DNA from: Ligilactobacillus ruminis DSM 20403 = NBRC 102161
Lineage (GTDB): Bacteria; Bacillota; Bacilli; Lactobacillales; Lactobacillaceae
Reading direction: 5' to 3'
NCBI RefSeq assembly: GCF_900113455.1
Contig: NZ_FOPI01000008.1
Coordinates: forward strand, 1 to 64,000
Length of the DNA: 64,000 nucleotides
Notes under the pieces: model-generated
What the model saw: the letters and a program-made list of their open reading frames with translations, nothing else
Databases searched by the model: none
Told to the model about the DNA's origin: nothing
Program-made: the position numbers and the translations under genes
Part shown: piece by piece, positions 28,709 through 39,900 of the stretch
Layout: each line of letters starts with the position of its first letter
How positions within the stretch are numbered: the first letter of the stretch is position 1

Positions 28709-29163
28709 GACCATTTTGTGTTTTTAAGCAAGACTTCGACAAATCCGGAAAGTGCCGTTTCGTCTTCTTTGCTGAAACGATTTTTTGAAGGCGAATCGAT
28801 GTCGAGCACACCAATCATTTGATTGTCTTTGATCAAAGGAATGACGATCTCAGAATTTGAGGCAGAGTCGCATGCGATGTGTCCCGGAAATTCATGGACG
28901 TTTGCGACGCGCAGGGCTTTTCTTTGTGAAAATGCAGTTCCGCAGACACCGGTGCCGTTTTTAATGTGCATACAGGCAACTTTCCCTTGAAACGGTCCAA
29001 GATCTAATGAATCGGTTTGTTCGTCATAAAGGTAAAAACCGGCCCAATTGACGTCTTTTAAGCTACTGTACAGGAGCGCCGACGCATTTGCCAGATTTGA
29101 AACGGGGTTATGCTCATTGAACAAAAGCGCGTCAAGTTGTTTCGACAACAGATTATCGGTCAT
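28705..29163 (-). CDS. msrC: free methionine-(R)-sulfoxide reductase (GAF domain)
   Basis: A 152-residue GAF-domain enzyme that reduces free Met-R-sulfoxide. All three family cysteines are present: VACMHI, GTGVCGTAF and GHIACDSAS, followed by SEIVIPL and GVLDIDSP. It protects against oxidative damage in the cytoplasm. ATG at 29163 is preferred, with GGAGG eleven bases upstream; the TTG at 29181 sits on top of that site. Downstream lies rpsD, whose promoter overlaps the msrC 3' end. Confidence 0.92.
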   Translation of the reverse strand: MTDNLLSKQLDALLFNEHNPVSNLANASALLYSSLKDVNWAGFYLYDEQTDSLDLGPFQGKVACMHIKNGTGVCGTAFSQRKALRVANVHEFPGHIACDSASNSEIVIPLIKDNQMIGVLDIDSPSKNRFSKEDETALSGFVEVLLKNTKWS

Positions 29164-29204
29164 AATTATTGAGGCCTCCAAGCGGTTATTTTTTATGTAT
29201 CATA

Positions 29205-29213
29205 TGTTATAAT
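29205..29213 (+). promoter_or_regulatory. extended -10 promoter of ezrA
   Basis: TGTTATAAT matches the extended -10 consensus (TATAAT at 29208-29213), 62 bases before the ezrA ATG; no clear -35. Confidence 0.5.
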
Positions 29214-29274
29214 ATAAGCAATTGTATTTAAATGCAAATTCGATGATTTGAAAGTAAGGGGCGGAATTCACATT

Positions 29275-30978
29275 ATGATGGCAATTTTAATGACGATCAT
29301 TGCCTTGGCGGTGGTGCTTTACGCTGCAGCAATGGTTTTCAAACGACGATATAAGATGCAGGCAGAAGAGGTAAGAAATCAAGTTGAAAGCATTGAAAAA
29401 GCGTCATTGGATGCGGATTTTGCCAATCTCAGCCGGATGACTCTTTCAGGCGAAAGTCTGACGGAAGTTGAAAACATGGATAAATCGTACCATTATCTGA
29501 TGAATCGACGTTTGCCGGAGATTATCGAGGAATTGGATGAAATTGATGAACAGATTGAGGGATATCATGTTTTTTTGTCTAAGACGGGGCTTGAAACAAC
29601 CAGGAAAAAGACCATGGACGCAATTTCTCAGTACCGTGAACTGGCAGCAAAGGTTTCACGAATTAAAAAACAGGCCGAAAGTCATCAGGAAGCAGTCAAG
29701 GAACTTAAAGACAAGTATCAAAGGATCAGAAAGATTTTGCTGACAAAAAATTTTTCGTATGGTCAAAGCATTGATGCCTTGGAATCAAGCATGCAAAATC
29801 TTGAGAATCTTTTTGAAGACTATATGAAGGTGCTTGAAAAGGGCGATTTGAAGAAAACGGATGAAATTCTCTCAGAACTTCGTCAAAAAACGCACGTGCT
29901 TGAAACAGCTCTTGATAAAATTCCGCCAATTTATAAGAACTACAAGAACGTTTATCCGGAACAGATGACAGAAATCAAAGAAGCCATCAGAAAGATGAAA
30001 GAAGAACGCTATGAGTTTGAGTTTGACTCTGAAAAGGTCATTTCTGAAACGGATGACCAAATAAAACGACTTGATGAAGGACTTGCAAAAATCGAAGTTG
30101 AAAATTGCGAATTACTCGACAACAAAATTTATGAAAATATCGAAAAACTGTATGATGCAATCGAAAAAGAATATAATGCCAAACTTCGCTTTGACAAGCG
30201 ACTTTCCTATTTCAAAGACTTTATGGAACACGCTCGCAAACAGGAACGAGAACTGCTGATAGAGTTGGATCGACTTTCGATGAATTATGTATTCAATCAC
30301 AATGAACCCGAAAACGCGCATAGTTTGGACGATATGCTGAAACGCATCGAAAAATGGTATCAGGGCTATGAGAACCGTGATGAAGAAATGAGCATCTGTT
30401 ATTCCGAATATTACTCGCGGATGCTTGAAAATTTGAAGGATCTGGCTAATATTGAAAAGCGACAAAAAGAAATTTTCGACAGCGTGGCATCGCTTTTCAA
30501 GGATGAACAAGATGCAAAACGAGCCATTCAGAATTTTGATGCTGAAATGCATCGTTTGAAACGATCAATCGACAACCTCAACTTGCCTGGTCTTTCCAAT
30601 GAATATCAGCAGTATTTCTTGAAAGTTTCAGCTGAAATCGTTGATTTGGCAAACGATTTGGGCAAGATTCAAGTCGACATGGATCAGATTGAGCATGATT
30701 TGATCAATACTCAATCCGATCTTGACGTTTTGGAGAAAAAGACTCAGGAAATAATCGATGCGTCAACATTGGCCCAGGAGTGCATCCAGTATGCCAATCG
30801 ATATCGAGGCGAGTCAGAAGAAGTGGCCAATGCACAAAAAGAAGCAATCAGCCTGTTTGAAAAGTGCGATTACATAAAATCGCTTGACACGATTGCGCAT
30901 ATTTTGGAAAAAGTCGATGAAAACTCGTATCGCAGAATTGAAGCAAGCTATAAGAAAAAGAGCAAATATCAAAGTTAG
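29275..30978 (+). CDS. ezrA: septation ring formation regulator EzrA
   Basis: A 567-residue membrane-anchored coiled-coil protein that limits FtsZ ring formation to midcell and links the ring to wall synthesis. One N-terminal membrane segment (about residues 2-20) is followed by KRRYK and a long series of spectrin-like coiled-coil repeats rich in Glu, Lys and Leu to the end. The frame opens at 29248, but ATG at 29275 (or 29278) has AAGGGGCGG upstream and puts the membrane segment at the N-terminus. The cysteine desulfurase operon follows after a terminator. Confidence 0.94.
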   Translation: MMAILMTIIALAVVLYAAAMVFKRRYKMQAEEVRNQVESIEKASLDADFANLSRMTLSGESLTEVENMDKSYHYLMNRRLPEIIEELDEIDEQIEGYHVFLSKTGLETTRKKTMDAISQYRELAAKVSRIKKQAESHQEAVKELKDKYQRIRKILLTKNFSYGQSIDALESSMQNLENLFEDYMKVLEKGDLKKTDEILSELRQKTHVLETALDKIPPIYKNYKNVYPEQMTEIKEAIRKMKEERYEFEFDSEKVISETDDQIKRLDEGLAKIEVENCELLDNKIYENIEKLYDAIEKEYNAKLRFDKRLSYFKDFMEHARKQERELLIELDRLSMNYVFNHNEPENAHSLDDMLKRIEKWYQGYENRDEEMSICYSEYYSRMLENLKDLANIEKRQKEIFDSVASLFKDEQDAKRAIQNFDAEMHRLKRSIDNLNLPGLSNEYQQYFLKVSAEIVDLANDLGKIQVDMDQIEHDLINTQSDLDVLEKKTQEIIDASTLAQECIQYANRYRGESEEVANAQKEAISLFEKCDYIKSLDTIAHILEKVDENSYRRIEASYKKKSKYQS

Positions 30979-31010
30979 ATGCATGAAAATCGGAAATTTT
31001 GCTTTATAAA

Positions 31011-31036
31011 GGGTGACAATTGCGTCATCCTTTTTT
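31011..31036 (+). terminator. rho-independent terminator after ezrA
   Basis: GGGTGAC pairs with GTCATCC around a six-base loop, followed by six T. Confidence 0.75.
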
Positions 31037-31097
31037 GCTTGTATTTTGATAGTTGATTGGTTAGAATTAAAAGGAATGTCAATGTAAAAGAGAGGGT

Positions 31098-32252
31098 ATG
31101 CAGAAAATGTACTTTGACAATAGTGCAACGACAAAAATAGATCCGCAAGTTTTGCAAACGTATCAGACGGTTTGTGAAAAAGTTTGGGGCAATCCCTCAT
31201 CTTTGCATAATCTGGGAGAACATGCCTTTAATCTGCTTGAACAGGCAAGAAAGCAGGTTGCTGATTTGATCGGAAGAAAGCAAGATGAGATCTTCTTTAC
31301 TAGCGGCGGGACTGAAAGCGACAACTGGGCAATCAAAGGAACTGCCATTGAAAAGCATATTTACGGAAAACATTTAATCACGTCAAGCGTTGAGCACCCT
31401 GCAGTCATCAATACGATGAGACAATTGGAAAAGCTGGGTTTTGAAGTGACCTATCTTCCGGTTGACAAGGAAGGACGAGTCAGCTGCGAGGATTTGAGAA
31501 AATCAATCAGGAAAGATACGATTCTTGTTTCAATCATGGCAGTCAACAATGAAGTTGGGTCTATTCAGCCGATTGATGAGATTGCTGAAGTTTTGAAAGA
31601 CTATCCTAAAATTCATTTTCACGTCGATGCCGTTCAGGCGGTCGGAAAGGGGCTTGGCAAGATGCTTAAAAATGAGCGGATTGACCTGATGTCGTTTTCC
31701 GGTCACAAATTTCATGCACCGCGCGGGATTGGATTCATGTATAAAAAAGAAGGCAGAATGATTGCTCCGCTATTGACGGGCGGTGGACAGGAAAAAAATC
31801 TGCGAAGCGGAACCGAAAATCTGCCTGCGATTGCGGCAATGGCAAAGGCTTTGAGACTTGTGGTCGAAAATGAGGACGAATATTCAAAGCGTCAGCAAAA
31901 AATTAAAGAAAAAATCTACGATCACGTGGAAAAATTCGACAAAGCAGTCATCTTTTCCGGACGCGACAAGAATTTTGCCCCACACGTGCTTTGTTTTGCA
32001 ATCAAGGGCGTCAGGGGCGAGACGATTGTCCATGCTTTTGAAGACAATGACATTTACATTTCAACGACAAGCGCATGTTCATCTAAGAAACATACGGTTT
32101 CATCGACGCTCCGTTCGATTGGAATTGATGACGGAATTGCAACTTCTGCGGTTCGAGTCAGTCTTGATGAAAACAATACGCTTGAAGAGGCGGAAGAATT
32201 CAACAATGTTTTTGATGAATTATATGAAAAATTTCGGATGATCAACTCTTAA
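31098..32252 (+). CDS. cysteine desulfurase, IscS/NifS type
   Basis: PLP enzyme of 384 residues that supplies persulfide sulfur. Group I features: [11 protein letters not shown] at the start, PLP-Lys in [12 protein letters not shown], and the catalytic Cys in a mobile loop [10 protein letters not shown]. It sits 19 bases before thiI, an arrangement in many Firmicutes (NifZ/IscS-ThiI), so its main job is probably sulfur for tRNA 4-thiouridine rather than Fe-S clusters, which SufS serves. ATG at 31098 is preceded by AGAGAGGG. Confidence 0.93.
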   Translation: MQKMYFDNSATTKIDPQVLQTYQTVCEKVWGNPSSLHNLGEHAFNLLEQARKQVADLIGRKQDEIFFTSGGTESDNWAIKGTAIEKHIYGKHLITSSVEHPAVINTMRQLEKLGFEVTYLPVDKEGRVSCEDLRKSIRKDTILVSIMAVNNEVGSIQPIDEIAEVLKDYPKIHFHVDAVQAVGKGLGKMLKNERIDLMSFSGHKFHAPRGIGFMYKKEGRMIAPLLTGGGQEKNLRSGTENLPAIAAMAKALRLVVENEDEYSKRQQKIKEKIYDHVEKFDKAVIFSGRDKNFAPHVLCFAIKGVRGETIVHAFEDNDIYISTTSACSSKKHTVSSTLRSIGIDDGIATSAVRVSLDENNTLEEAEEFNNVFDELYEKFRMINS

Positions 32253-32271
32253 ATCATTGAAAGGAAACAAT

Positions 32272-33489
32272 ATGCAATATACTGAAATTATGGTTCGTTA
32301 CGGCGAACTGTCAACAAAAGGCAAAAACAGGCGAAACTTTATCGACCGTTTGGGATTCAACGTGCGTTCCGCAATGCACGATTTTCCGAAATTGGTCGTC
32401 AAGGCACATCGTGATCGAATGCACATTTATTTGAACGGTGAGGATTCCGACAAAGTCATCGAACGTTTAAAACAGGTTTTTGGAATTCAGAATTTTTCAC
32501 CATCGGTCAGGGTCGAACGCGATGTCGAAGCTGTAAAGGAAAAAGCCGTTGAAATGATCAACGAAAAGTTCTTCGACGGAATGACGTTCAAAGTAAATAC
32601 GAGACGCTCCGATCACCATTTTGTCTATGATACGAACGAATTGAATGAAATGATCGGCGGATACGTGCTTCAAAACGTCCCAGGACTCAAGGTTAAAATG
32701 AAAAATCCGGATATTACGCTGCGAGTCGAAGTTCGTTGCGACGGCATCTATTTGTCTCATGAAAAGATCCAGGGGGCCGGCGGACTGCCTGTCGGCACCG
32801 CCGGACGCGCAATGCTGATGCTTTCAGGCGGCATTGATTCGCCGGTTGCGGGCTATCTTGCAATGAAACGCGGCGTTGATATTGAAATGGTTCACTTCTT
32901 CAGTCCGCCATATACGAGCGAACAGGCTTTGAACAAAGCCAAGGAACTGACAGCCAAGCTGACGCCTTACGTTGGAAGAATACAGTTTATCGAGGTTCCG
33001 TTTACCGAAATTCAGGAAACGGTCAAACATGACGTTCCGTCCGGATATCTGATGACGATTCAGCGACGGTTCATGCTCAGGCTAACGGAGGCATTAGCCA
33101 AAAAACGCGGTGGTCTGGCAATTTTTAACGGTGAAGCTTTGGGACAGGTTGCTTCCCAGACGCTTGAAAGTATGGCGGCCATCAACGATGTGACGACGAT
33201 GCCTGTTTTGCGGCCGGTTGTTTCAATGGATAAAAATGAAATCATCAAGATTGCTCAAAAGATTGATACGTTTGATCTGTCAATCATGCCGTTTGAGGAT
33301 TGCTGTACCGTTTTCGCTCCTCCTGCTCCGAAGACGAAGCCGAAAATTGATCGCGCGCGCTATTACGAAAGCCGCTTAGATGTCGATGGATTGATTCAGC
33401 GTGCTTTGGACGGCGTTAAAGTGACGAATATTCAAATTGGCGATTCTTTCTTAAATGATTCCGAACAGGCATTTTCAGAATTGCTTTAA
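32272..33489 (+). CDS. thiI: tRNA 4-thiouridine synthase ThiI
   Basis: A 405-residue enzyme that adenylates and thiolates U8 of tRNA. Order: N-terminal ferredoxin-like region ([18 protein letters not shown]), THUMP domain, then a PP-loop ATPase with [14 protein letters not shown] (about 183-196) and the [14 protein letters not shown] segment. The C-terminal rhodanese domain of E. coli ThiI is absent, as usual in Firmicutes; sulfur may pass directly from the neighbouring desulfurase. ATG at 32272 has AAAGGA upstream; TTG at 32257 precedes that site. Confidence 0.95.
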   Translation: MQYTEIMVRYGELSTKGKNRRNFIDRLGFNVRSAMHDFPKLVVKAHRDRMHIYLNGEDSDKVIERLKQVFGIQNFSPSVRVERDVEAVKEKAVEMINEKFFDGMTFKVNTRRSDHHFVYDTNELNEMIGGYVLQNVPGLKVKMKNPDITLRVEVRCDGIYLSHEKIQGAGGLPVGTAGRAMLMLSGGIDSPVAGYLAMKRGVDIEMVHFFSPPYTSEQALNKAKELTAKLTPYVGRIQFIEVPFTEIQETVKHDVPSGYLMTIQRRFMLRLTEALAKKRGGLAIFNGEALGQVASQTLESMAAINDVTTMPVLRPVVSMDKNEIIKIAQKIDTFDLSIMPFEDCCTVFAPPAPKTKPKIDRARYYESRLDVDGLIQRALDGVKVTNIQIGDSFLNDSEQAFSELL

Positions 33490-33516
33490 TTCTGCATGAT
33501 TAAATTTAATTTTAGC

Positions 33517-33545
33517 TTGACGCACTGTGCCAACAAGGCTAAAAT
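33517..33545 (+). promoter_or_regulatory. valS promoter
   Basis: TTGACG (33517-33522) and TAAAAT (33540-33545), exactly 17 bases apart. Start is expected near 33552. Confidence 0.7.
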
Positions 33546-33551
33546 ACTCGT

Positions 33552-33780
33552 ATAAGCTTTGAACAAGAGGGTTCAGACATGACGATTTAAAGAGAGAAAC
33601 GGGTTGGTGGAACGTTTTACTCGTCGTTTGAATTGTAGCTTGTGAGCTGTCGGACTGAACCAACAGTAGGTCTGACCGGATATCAGTTCGTTAACATGAA
33701 TTAAAGCGGGGCATTAAAGCCCAATTTAGGTGGTACCACGGCACTGTCGTCCTATTAGAGGACGGCAGTGTTTTTTGTTT
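33552..33780 (+). promoter_or_regulatory. T-box leader of valS, valine specifier GTA
   Basis: The T-box sequence AGGTGGTACCACG lies at 33728-33740. A terminator follows (CACTGTCGTCC with GGACGGCAGTG, then six T, 33742-33776). AGAGAG and GGTTGGTGGAACG mark stem I. GTA at 33635-33637 sits four bases before GTGAG, the same place as the specifier of the second T-box in this window. Uncharged tRNA-Val should stabilise the antiterminator and switch valS on. Confidence 0.9.
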
Positions 33781-33831
33781 GAATGAACTGGTAAGGAGCA
33801 CTGCATTTGACAAAGGAAAGGAAGAAACTCA

Positions 33832-36495
33832 ATGGCAAAAGATATTGAAATGTCAACAAAATACGATCCGAGTCAAGTTGAACCCGGACGTTACGAACAA
33901 TGGGTAAACGACGGATTGTTCAAGCCGAGCGGCGACAAAAAGGCCAAGCCTTATTCAATCGTGATCCCGCCTCCGAACGTAACCGGCAAGCTTCACTTGG
34001 GCCATGCCTGGGACACGACTCTGCAAGACATGCTGATCAGGCAAAAACGCATGCAAGGGTTTGATACTCTTTGGCTTCCGGGAATGGATCATGCCGGAAT
34101 CGCAACGCAGGCAAAAGTTGAAGCTCGTCTTGCAGAACAAGGAATCTCACGCTATGATCTGGGACGAGAAAAATTTGTTGACAAAGTCTGGGAATGGAAA
34201 GACGAATATGCAAGCATTATCAAGCAGCAGTGGGCAAAACTTGGTCTTTCGCTTGATTACGATCGCGAACGTTTTACTTTGGACGAAGGATTATCCAAGG
34301 CAGTTCGCAAGGTGTTTGTTTCCCTTTATAAAAAAGGCTTGATTTATCGCGGTGAATATATCATCAACTGGGATCCGAAGGCAAGAACTGCTCTTTCAGA
34401 CATCGAAGTCATTCACCAAGATGACAAAGGTGCTTTCTACCACGTGAAATATCCGTTCGTTGATCCGGAGCATACTTTCAACGGGAAACATTATATTGAG
34501 ATTGCGACGACGCGTCCGGAAACGATGATGGGCGACGTTGCGGTTGCCGTTAATCCGAGCGATGAACGCTATAAGGATCTTGTCGGCAAGGAAGTCGTTC
34601 TTCCGCTTCAAGGGCGCCATATTCCGATTATTGCCGATCAGTACGTTGATCCCGAATTCGGGACGGGGATGGTCAAGATTACGCCGGCCCACGACCCTAA
34701 TGACTTTGAAGTCGGCAATCGTCATAATCTGGAACGAATCAATACGATGAACGATGATGCGACGATGAATGAAAATGCTGGCAAATATTGCGGACTCGAT
34801 CGCTTTGAAGCTCGCAAGGCAATCGTTTCCGATCTTCAAGATCAAGGATATATGATCAACATCGAACCGATTGTTCATAGCGTCGGTCATTCGGAACGGA
34901 CCGGGGTTCAGGTTGAAGCACGTCTTTCAACTCAATGGTTCGTCAAGATGAAACCATTAGCGGAAGCCGCTTTGAAAAATCAGGAAACTGATGATGCCGT
35001 TAAATTTGTTCCCGAACGCTTTGAAAAGACGTTTACGCAATGGATGGAAAACGTTCATGATTGGGTTATTTCGCGTCAGCTTTGGTGGGGACATCAAATT
35101 CCTGCCTGGTACAATAAGAAGACGGGCGAGACTTACGTTGGTGAAGAAGCACCTGAAGACATCGAAAATTGGGAACAGGATACAGACGTTTTGGATACTT
35201 GGTTCTCAAGCGCTTTGTGGCCGTTTTCGACAATGGGTTGGCCGGATACCGAATCAGAGGATTTTAAGCGCTACTTCCCAACGGATACTTTGGTTACCGG
35301 TTATGACATCATCTTCTTCTGGGTATCCCGCATGATTTTCCAAAGTCTTGAATTTACGGGACGCAGGCCGTTCAAGCACGTTTTGCTGCATGGTTTGATT
35401 CGTGACGAACAAGGACGCAAGATGAGCAAGTCTCTCGGCAACGGAATCGATCCGATGGACGTTATCGACAAATACGGTGCCGATGCGCTGCGCTGGTTCC
35501 TTTCAACCGGATCGACTCCTGGGCAAGACGTTCGTTTCTCATACACCAAGATGGATGCCGCATGGAATTTCATCAATAAGATTTGGAATGCGAGTCGTTT
35601 CGTAATCATGAACCTCGATGAAGAGACGACAAAAGATTTACCTGACATTAAGGAATGGCAGCTTTCCGACAAGTGGATTTTGAGTCGATTGAACAAGACG
35701 GTCAAAGAAGTTACGCGTTTGTTTGACGGCTTTGAATTTGGCGAAGCCGGACGTGCTCTTTACAATTTCATTTGGAACGATTTTTGTGACTGGTACATCG
35801 AAATGGCCAAGGAAGATCTGAATGGTTCCGATGAAAAGCTCAAGCACAATACTCAAAACATCTTGTGCTACGTGCTTGATCAAACGCTGCGTCTGATGCA
35901 CCCAATCATGCCGTTCGTCACGGAAAAGATCTGGCTGACGATGCCGCATGACGGAAAATCGCTCGTTACGGCCGCATATCCTGTTGAACATCCGGAATTC
36001 GACAATCCGGAAGCAGAAAAGCAGATGGATAACCTGATTGAACTTATCAAAGCGGTCAGAAACAGCCGCGCTTCAGTTAATGCGCCGATGTCGAGCGCAA
36101 TCGACATTTTGATCAGGACGACTTCGGAAGACACAAAGTCGGTTTTCGATGCAAACGTTGAATACATCAACCGCTTCTGCCATCCGAAGAAGCTTGAGAT
36201 TTCAGCTGACGTGGAGGCTCCTGCCCTTTCAATGACATCCGTCATCACCGGCGCCGAAGTCTATCTGCCGCTTGCCGACCTGATTGACCTCAACGAAGAG
36301 CATGCCCGTCTTGAAAAAGAAGCATCAAAACTTGAAAAAGAAGTCGAACGCGGTGAAAAGAAACTCTCAAACGAACGTTTCGTCGCAAACGCTCCAGCAG
36401 AAGTCGTAAACAGCGAAAAAGAAAAACTTGCCGGCTACAGGAGCAAGCTCGAGGCGACAAGGATCCGAATCGGGGAACTGGAAAAGGAAATGTAA
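33832..36495 (+). CDS. valS: valyl-tRNA synthetase
   Basis: Class I synthetase of 887 residues that charges tRNA-Val. HLGH (55-58, within [14 protein letters not shown]), the editing domain with [13 protein letters not shown] and [16 protein letters not shown] (530-534), the anticodon-binding helical domain, and the C-terminal coiled coil ([20 protein letters not shown] in part) are all in order. ATG at 33832 follows AAAGGAAAGG. In related genomes folC usually comes next; here repeats and a restriction gene intervene. Confidence 0.98.
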   Translation: MAKDIEMSTKYDPSQVEPGRYEQWVNDGLFKPSGDKKAKPYSIVIPPPNVTGKLHLGHAWDTTLQDMLIRQKRMQGFDTLWLPGMDHAGIATQAKVEARLAEQGISRYDLGREKFVDKVWEWKDEYASIIKQQWAKLGLSLDYDRERFTLDEGLSKAVRKVFVSLYKKGLIYRGEYIINWDPKARTALSDIEVIHQDDKGAFYHVKYPFVDPEHTFNGKHYIEIATTRPETMMGDVAVAVNPSDERYKDLVGKEVVLPLQGRHIPIIADQYVDPEFGTGMVKITPAHDPNDFEVGNRHNLERINTMNDDATMNENAGKYCGLDRFEARKAIVSDLQDQGYMINIEPIVHSVGHSERTGVQVEARLSTQWFVKMKPLAEAALKNQETDDAVKFVPERFEKTFTQWMENVHDWVISRQLWWGHQIPAWYNKKTGETYVGEEAPEDIENWEQDTDVLDTWFSSALWPFSTMGWPDTESEDFKRYFPTDTLVTGYDIIFFWVSRMIFQSLEFTGRRPFKHVLLHGLIRDEQGRKMSKSLGNGIDPMDVIDKYGADALRWFLSTGSTPGQDVRFSYTKMDAAWNFINKIWNASRFVIMNLDEETTKDLPDIKEWQLSDKWILSRLNKTVKEVTRLFDGFEFGEAGRALYNFIWNDFCDWYIEMAKEDLNGSDEKLKHNTQNILCYVLDQTLRLMHPIMPFVTEKIWLTMPHDGKSLVTAAYPVEHPEFDNPEAEKQMDNLIELIKAVRNSRASVNAPMSSAIDILIRTTSEDTKSVFDANVEYINRFCHPKKLEISADVEAPALSMTSVITGAEVYLPLADLIDLNEEHARLEKEASKLEKEVERGEKKLSNERFVANAPAEVVNSEKEKLAGYRSKLEATRIRIGELEKEM

Positions 36496-36497
36496 GA

Positions 36498-36766
36498 ACA
36501 AGGTGTGGAGCCGAGCGGTCAGCCCGCGAGCACCAGGCCTGCTCGAACGCCGGCGGGCTCGTCCTGCCAAGCGAGGGTACCTGGGCGGAACGGGCTGCGA
36601 GGCGCAACCCGATTAGACAAGGTGTGGAGCCGAGCGGTCAGCCCGCGAGCACCAGGCCTGCTCGAACGCCGGCAGGCTCGTCCTGCCAAGCGAGAGTACC
36701 TGGGCGGAACGGGCTGCGAGGTGCAACCCGATTAGACAAGGTGTGGAGCCGAGCGGTCATGAGCCC
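36498..36766. repeat. GC-rich 119-bp tandem repeat, 2.25 copies
   Basis: Copies start at 36498, 36617 and 36736, an exact 119-base period; the third stops matching after about 30 bases. Copies 1 and 2 differ at only a few positions. The unit is far richer in G+C than the flanks and can form a hairpin (AGCCCGC…GCGGGCT with inner GAGCA/TGCTC). Since 119 is not a multiple of three, the open frames across it shift and are unlikely to be genes. It lies between the valS stop and the terminator, so it may be transcribed as a 3' tail. Confidence 0.9.
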
Positions 36767-36822
36767 GTGCACAAGCATGAGGATGACTGAAGGCGAGTGG
36801 CTTTCTGAATGAACAATGGATG

Positions 36823-36860
36823 CGCTTCACGTATATTATGATACGTGAGGCGTTTTTTTT
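36823..36860 (+). terminator. strong terminator between repeats and restriction gene
   Basis: CGCTTCACGTAT pairs with ATACGTGAGGCG (12 bp, one G-T) around ATTATG, followed by eight T. Probably ends the valS transcript. Confidence 0.85.
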
Positions 36861-36972
36861 GATTATTTCGCATCTTGTTTCGGCAAGCGGCTCAATAATT
36901 GCCGGCGAGCAGTTCAAGGACAGGGTCCTTTTGGGCATGGAACTTAGGAAATTCAAGGGAAAGGCAGATATT

Positions 36973-39900
36973 ATGAATGCATTTAATCATTTAATTGAAC
37001 ATATTAATAATGACATGACCAATCAAAGAGACAGGGGAACGGCCTTTGAAAAGCTGGCCGTTGCATATTTCAAGAATGAGCCCGCCTACAGGAACAAGTA
37101 CAGCGATGTCTGGATGTTGAGTGATCTTCCGGAGGAGTATGATATCCCGCATCAGGATACAGGTGTGGACATTGTTGCCAGGGACCGTAATACCGGCAAG
37201 CTGACTGCAATTCAGGCCAAGTTCTACAAGAACAAGGTTGGCAAGGACACCATCAACTCATTTGTCGCTGAAGCTGCCAAAGACTATTACGCTGACGGCA
37301 TCATCATCTCAACAACCGATGAATGGAACCGCAATGCCGAAAGGGCGCTGGCGGGATTGTCAAAGCCGATTGCGCGTATCGGGCTTACGGATCTTGAGAA
37401 CGCTGATATCGACTGGGGGATGTTTGATTTTGGCAGCGCTGATGCCATTGACAAAAAGCCTGCCAAGAAACTTCGTGACTATCAGAAGGAAGCAATTGAA
37501 AAATCAGTTGAATATTTCAGGGATAATGAGCGTGGCAAGCTCATTATGGCACCCGGCACCGGCAAGACGTTCACCAGTCTCAAGATTGCCGAGGCATTGT
37601 ACAGGGAAAAGGGAGGCAGCAACTACAACATCCTTTACCTGGTTCCGAGCATTCAGCTTCTTTCGCAGACGCTCTTCAACTGGAATTCCGATGTTTCCGA
37701 TGACATCAACATGATTTCCTTCTCCGTCGTGTCTGACAGGAAGGCCACGAAGAAGACCGGCGATGACAATCTGACTGCCAAGGACGTTGGCTTTCCCGCT
37801 ACGACAAATGTCAGTGAACTGATGGAAAACTATGAGACCATAGATACTTCCAAAGGCAGGGACATGACAGTCATTTTCTCAACTTATCAGTCGATTGACG
37901 TCATTCATCAGGCACAGGAGGCAGGCTATCCGGAATTTGACCTGATCATTGCAGACGAGGCGCACAGGACAACAGGTTCTTCCAAGCTTGGTGAAGACAG
38001 TATGTTCACAAAGGTTCACGGCAATGACAACGTAAAGGGCAGGCTGCGTTTATATCAGACTGCAACGCCTAAGGTTTACGGACCCGATGCCAAGAAGAAG
38101 GCTGAGTCAAACAGTGTCGAGCTTGCTTCAATGGATGATGAGAGCATCTACGGTCGTGAAATTTTCCGCCTTGGATTCGGTGAGGCGGTAAACCGCGGCT
38201 ATCTCACTGACTACAAGGTTTCCGTCCTTGCAGTCAACGAAAAGTATGTTGACAGGAACATGCAGAATATCATGGCTTCCGAGGACAATGAACTCAATAC
38301 CAGTGACATTGGCAAGATCATCGGCATCTGGAATGCGATGACGAAGCGCAATGGAATGAACGGGGCGATTTCAGGAGCACCGATGAAGCGCGCCATCGCG
38401 TTTACTGACACCATTGAGCACTCAAAGCAGATTGCCGATGAGTTCAATGACGTTGTCAATGATTATCTCGGGGAGTATGCAGAGGGAAGCTTTTCCGTTG
38501 ACGTTCATCATGTCGACGGCGGTCTGAATGCCATGGAGAAGAAGACGGAACTGGACTGGCTGGCAAGTGACATGCCTGAAAATACGGCTCGTGTGCTCTC
38601 CAATGTCCGTTTCCTGACGGAAGGAATCGATGTTCCCAATCTGGATGCAATCATCTTCATGAGTCCCAGGAAGTCGCAGGTTGACATTGTCCAGGCCGTC
38701 GGGCGCATCATGCGCCGCTATGAGGGTAAGGAGTACGGTTATATTATCCTGCCTGTTGTCATTGATGCCGATGCTGATCCGGAAACTGTGCTTGACAACA
38801 ACCAGAAGTATCAGGAAATATGGCAGGTTCTCAACGCCCTGAGGTCAATTGACGAACGGTTTGAATCTGAAATCAACAAACTGGAACTCAACAGGAAGAA
38901 GAGCAGGAAGATCAACCTTATCGGTGTTTCCACCAAGCCTGGTTCTGAAGTCACTGAAGAAGGCGGAAAAGCCGGTGAAGGCGAAAAGGGTGAAAATGGT
39001 CCGAACTATGTTCAGACTGAGCTTGACCTCGGAATGGATATGGGTGCCATAGAGCAGGCATTCTACGGGAAGATTGTCCAGAAGGTCGGTGATCGTCGCT
39101 ACCTTGAGGACTGGTCAAAGGACGTTGCCGATATTGCCAAGAGGCATATCAACAAGATCAACACGCTGATTGATGAGAAAAAGGGTGCCAGAATGGCATT
39201 TGACCAGTTCATGAAGAGCCTGCACTATAATATCAATGATTCAATTGACAGGAATCAGGCCGTTGAAATGCTGGCTCAGCATCTGATTACCCAGCCTGTC
39301 TTCTCGGCCTTGTTTGATGAATACAGCTTTGTCAACGACAATCCCGTCTCTCATGCGATGAATGACGTCATTTCCGCCTTCTCCGTCTTCGGCTTCGACA
39401 AGGAGCAAAAGGAACTTGAACCTTTCTATGAGTCAGTCAGGCTTCGTGCATCGGGAATTGACAATGCCGAGGCAAAGCAGAAGGTTATCGTGACTCTTTA
39501 TGACAAGTTCTTCAGAACAGGGTTCAAGAGTACGACGGAACAGTTGGGGATTGTGTTCACTCCTGTTGAAATCGTCGACTTCATCATCAGGTCGGTTGAC
39601 TATGCATTGAACAGGTATTTCGGCAAGCGGATCTCAAGTGAGAACGTGCATGTTCTGGATCCGTTCACGGGTACAGGTACCTTCATCACGCGGACGCTGC
39701 AGTATCTGAAGGAGCAGATGGATGCCGGAGAAATTACGTATGATGATATTTTGAGAAAGTACATGCATGAACTTCACGCCAATGAAATCGTGCTTCTGAG
39801 TTACTACATCGCCGCCATCAACATCGAATCGGTCTTTGACGAAATAAACGGACCTGGCCGTGGCTATCAGCCGTTTGAGGGTATTGTTCTTACGGATACC

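Noticed and set aside
36505-36812. Open frames across the tandem repeat encoding repeated Arg/Pro/Gly-rich peptides
   Set aside because: The period (119) is not a multiple of three, frames are open on both strands because the DNA is GC-rich, and no ribosome binding site precedes them.
36820-36972. N-terminal extension of the Type ISP enzyme from 36820
   Set aside because: It would begin inside a strong terminator hairpin and exceed the family length; ATG at 36973 has a good ribosome binding site.
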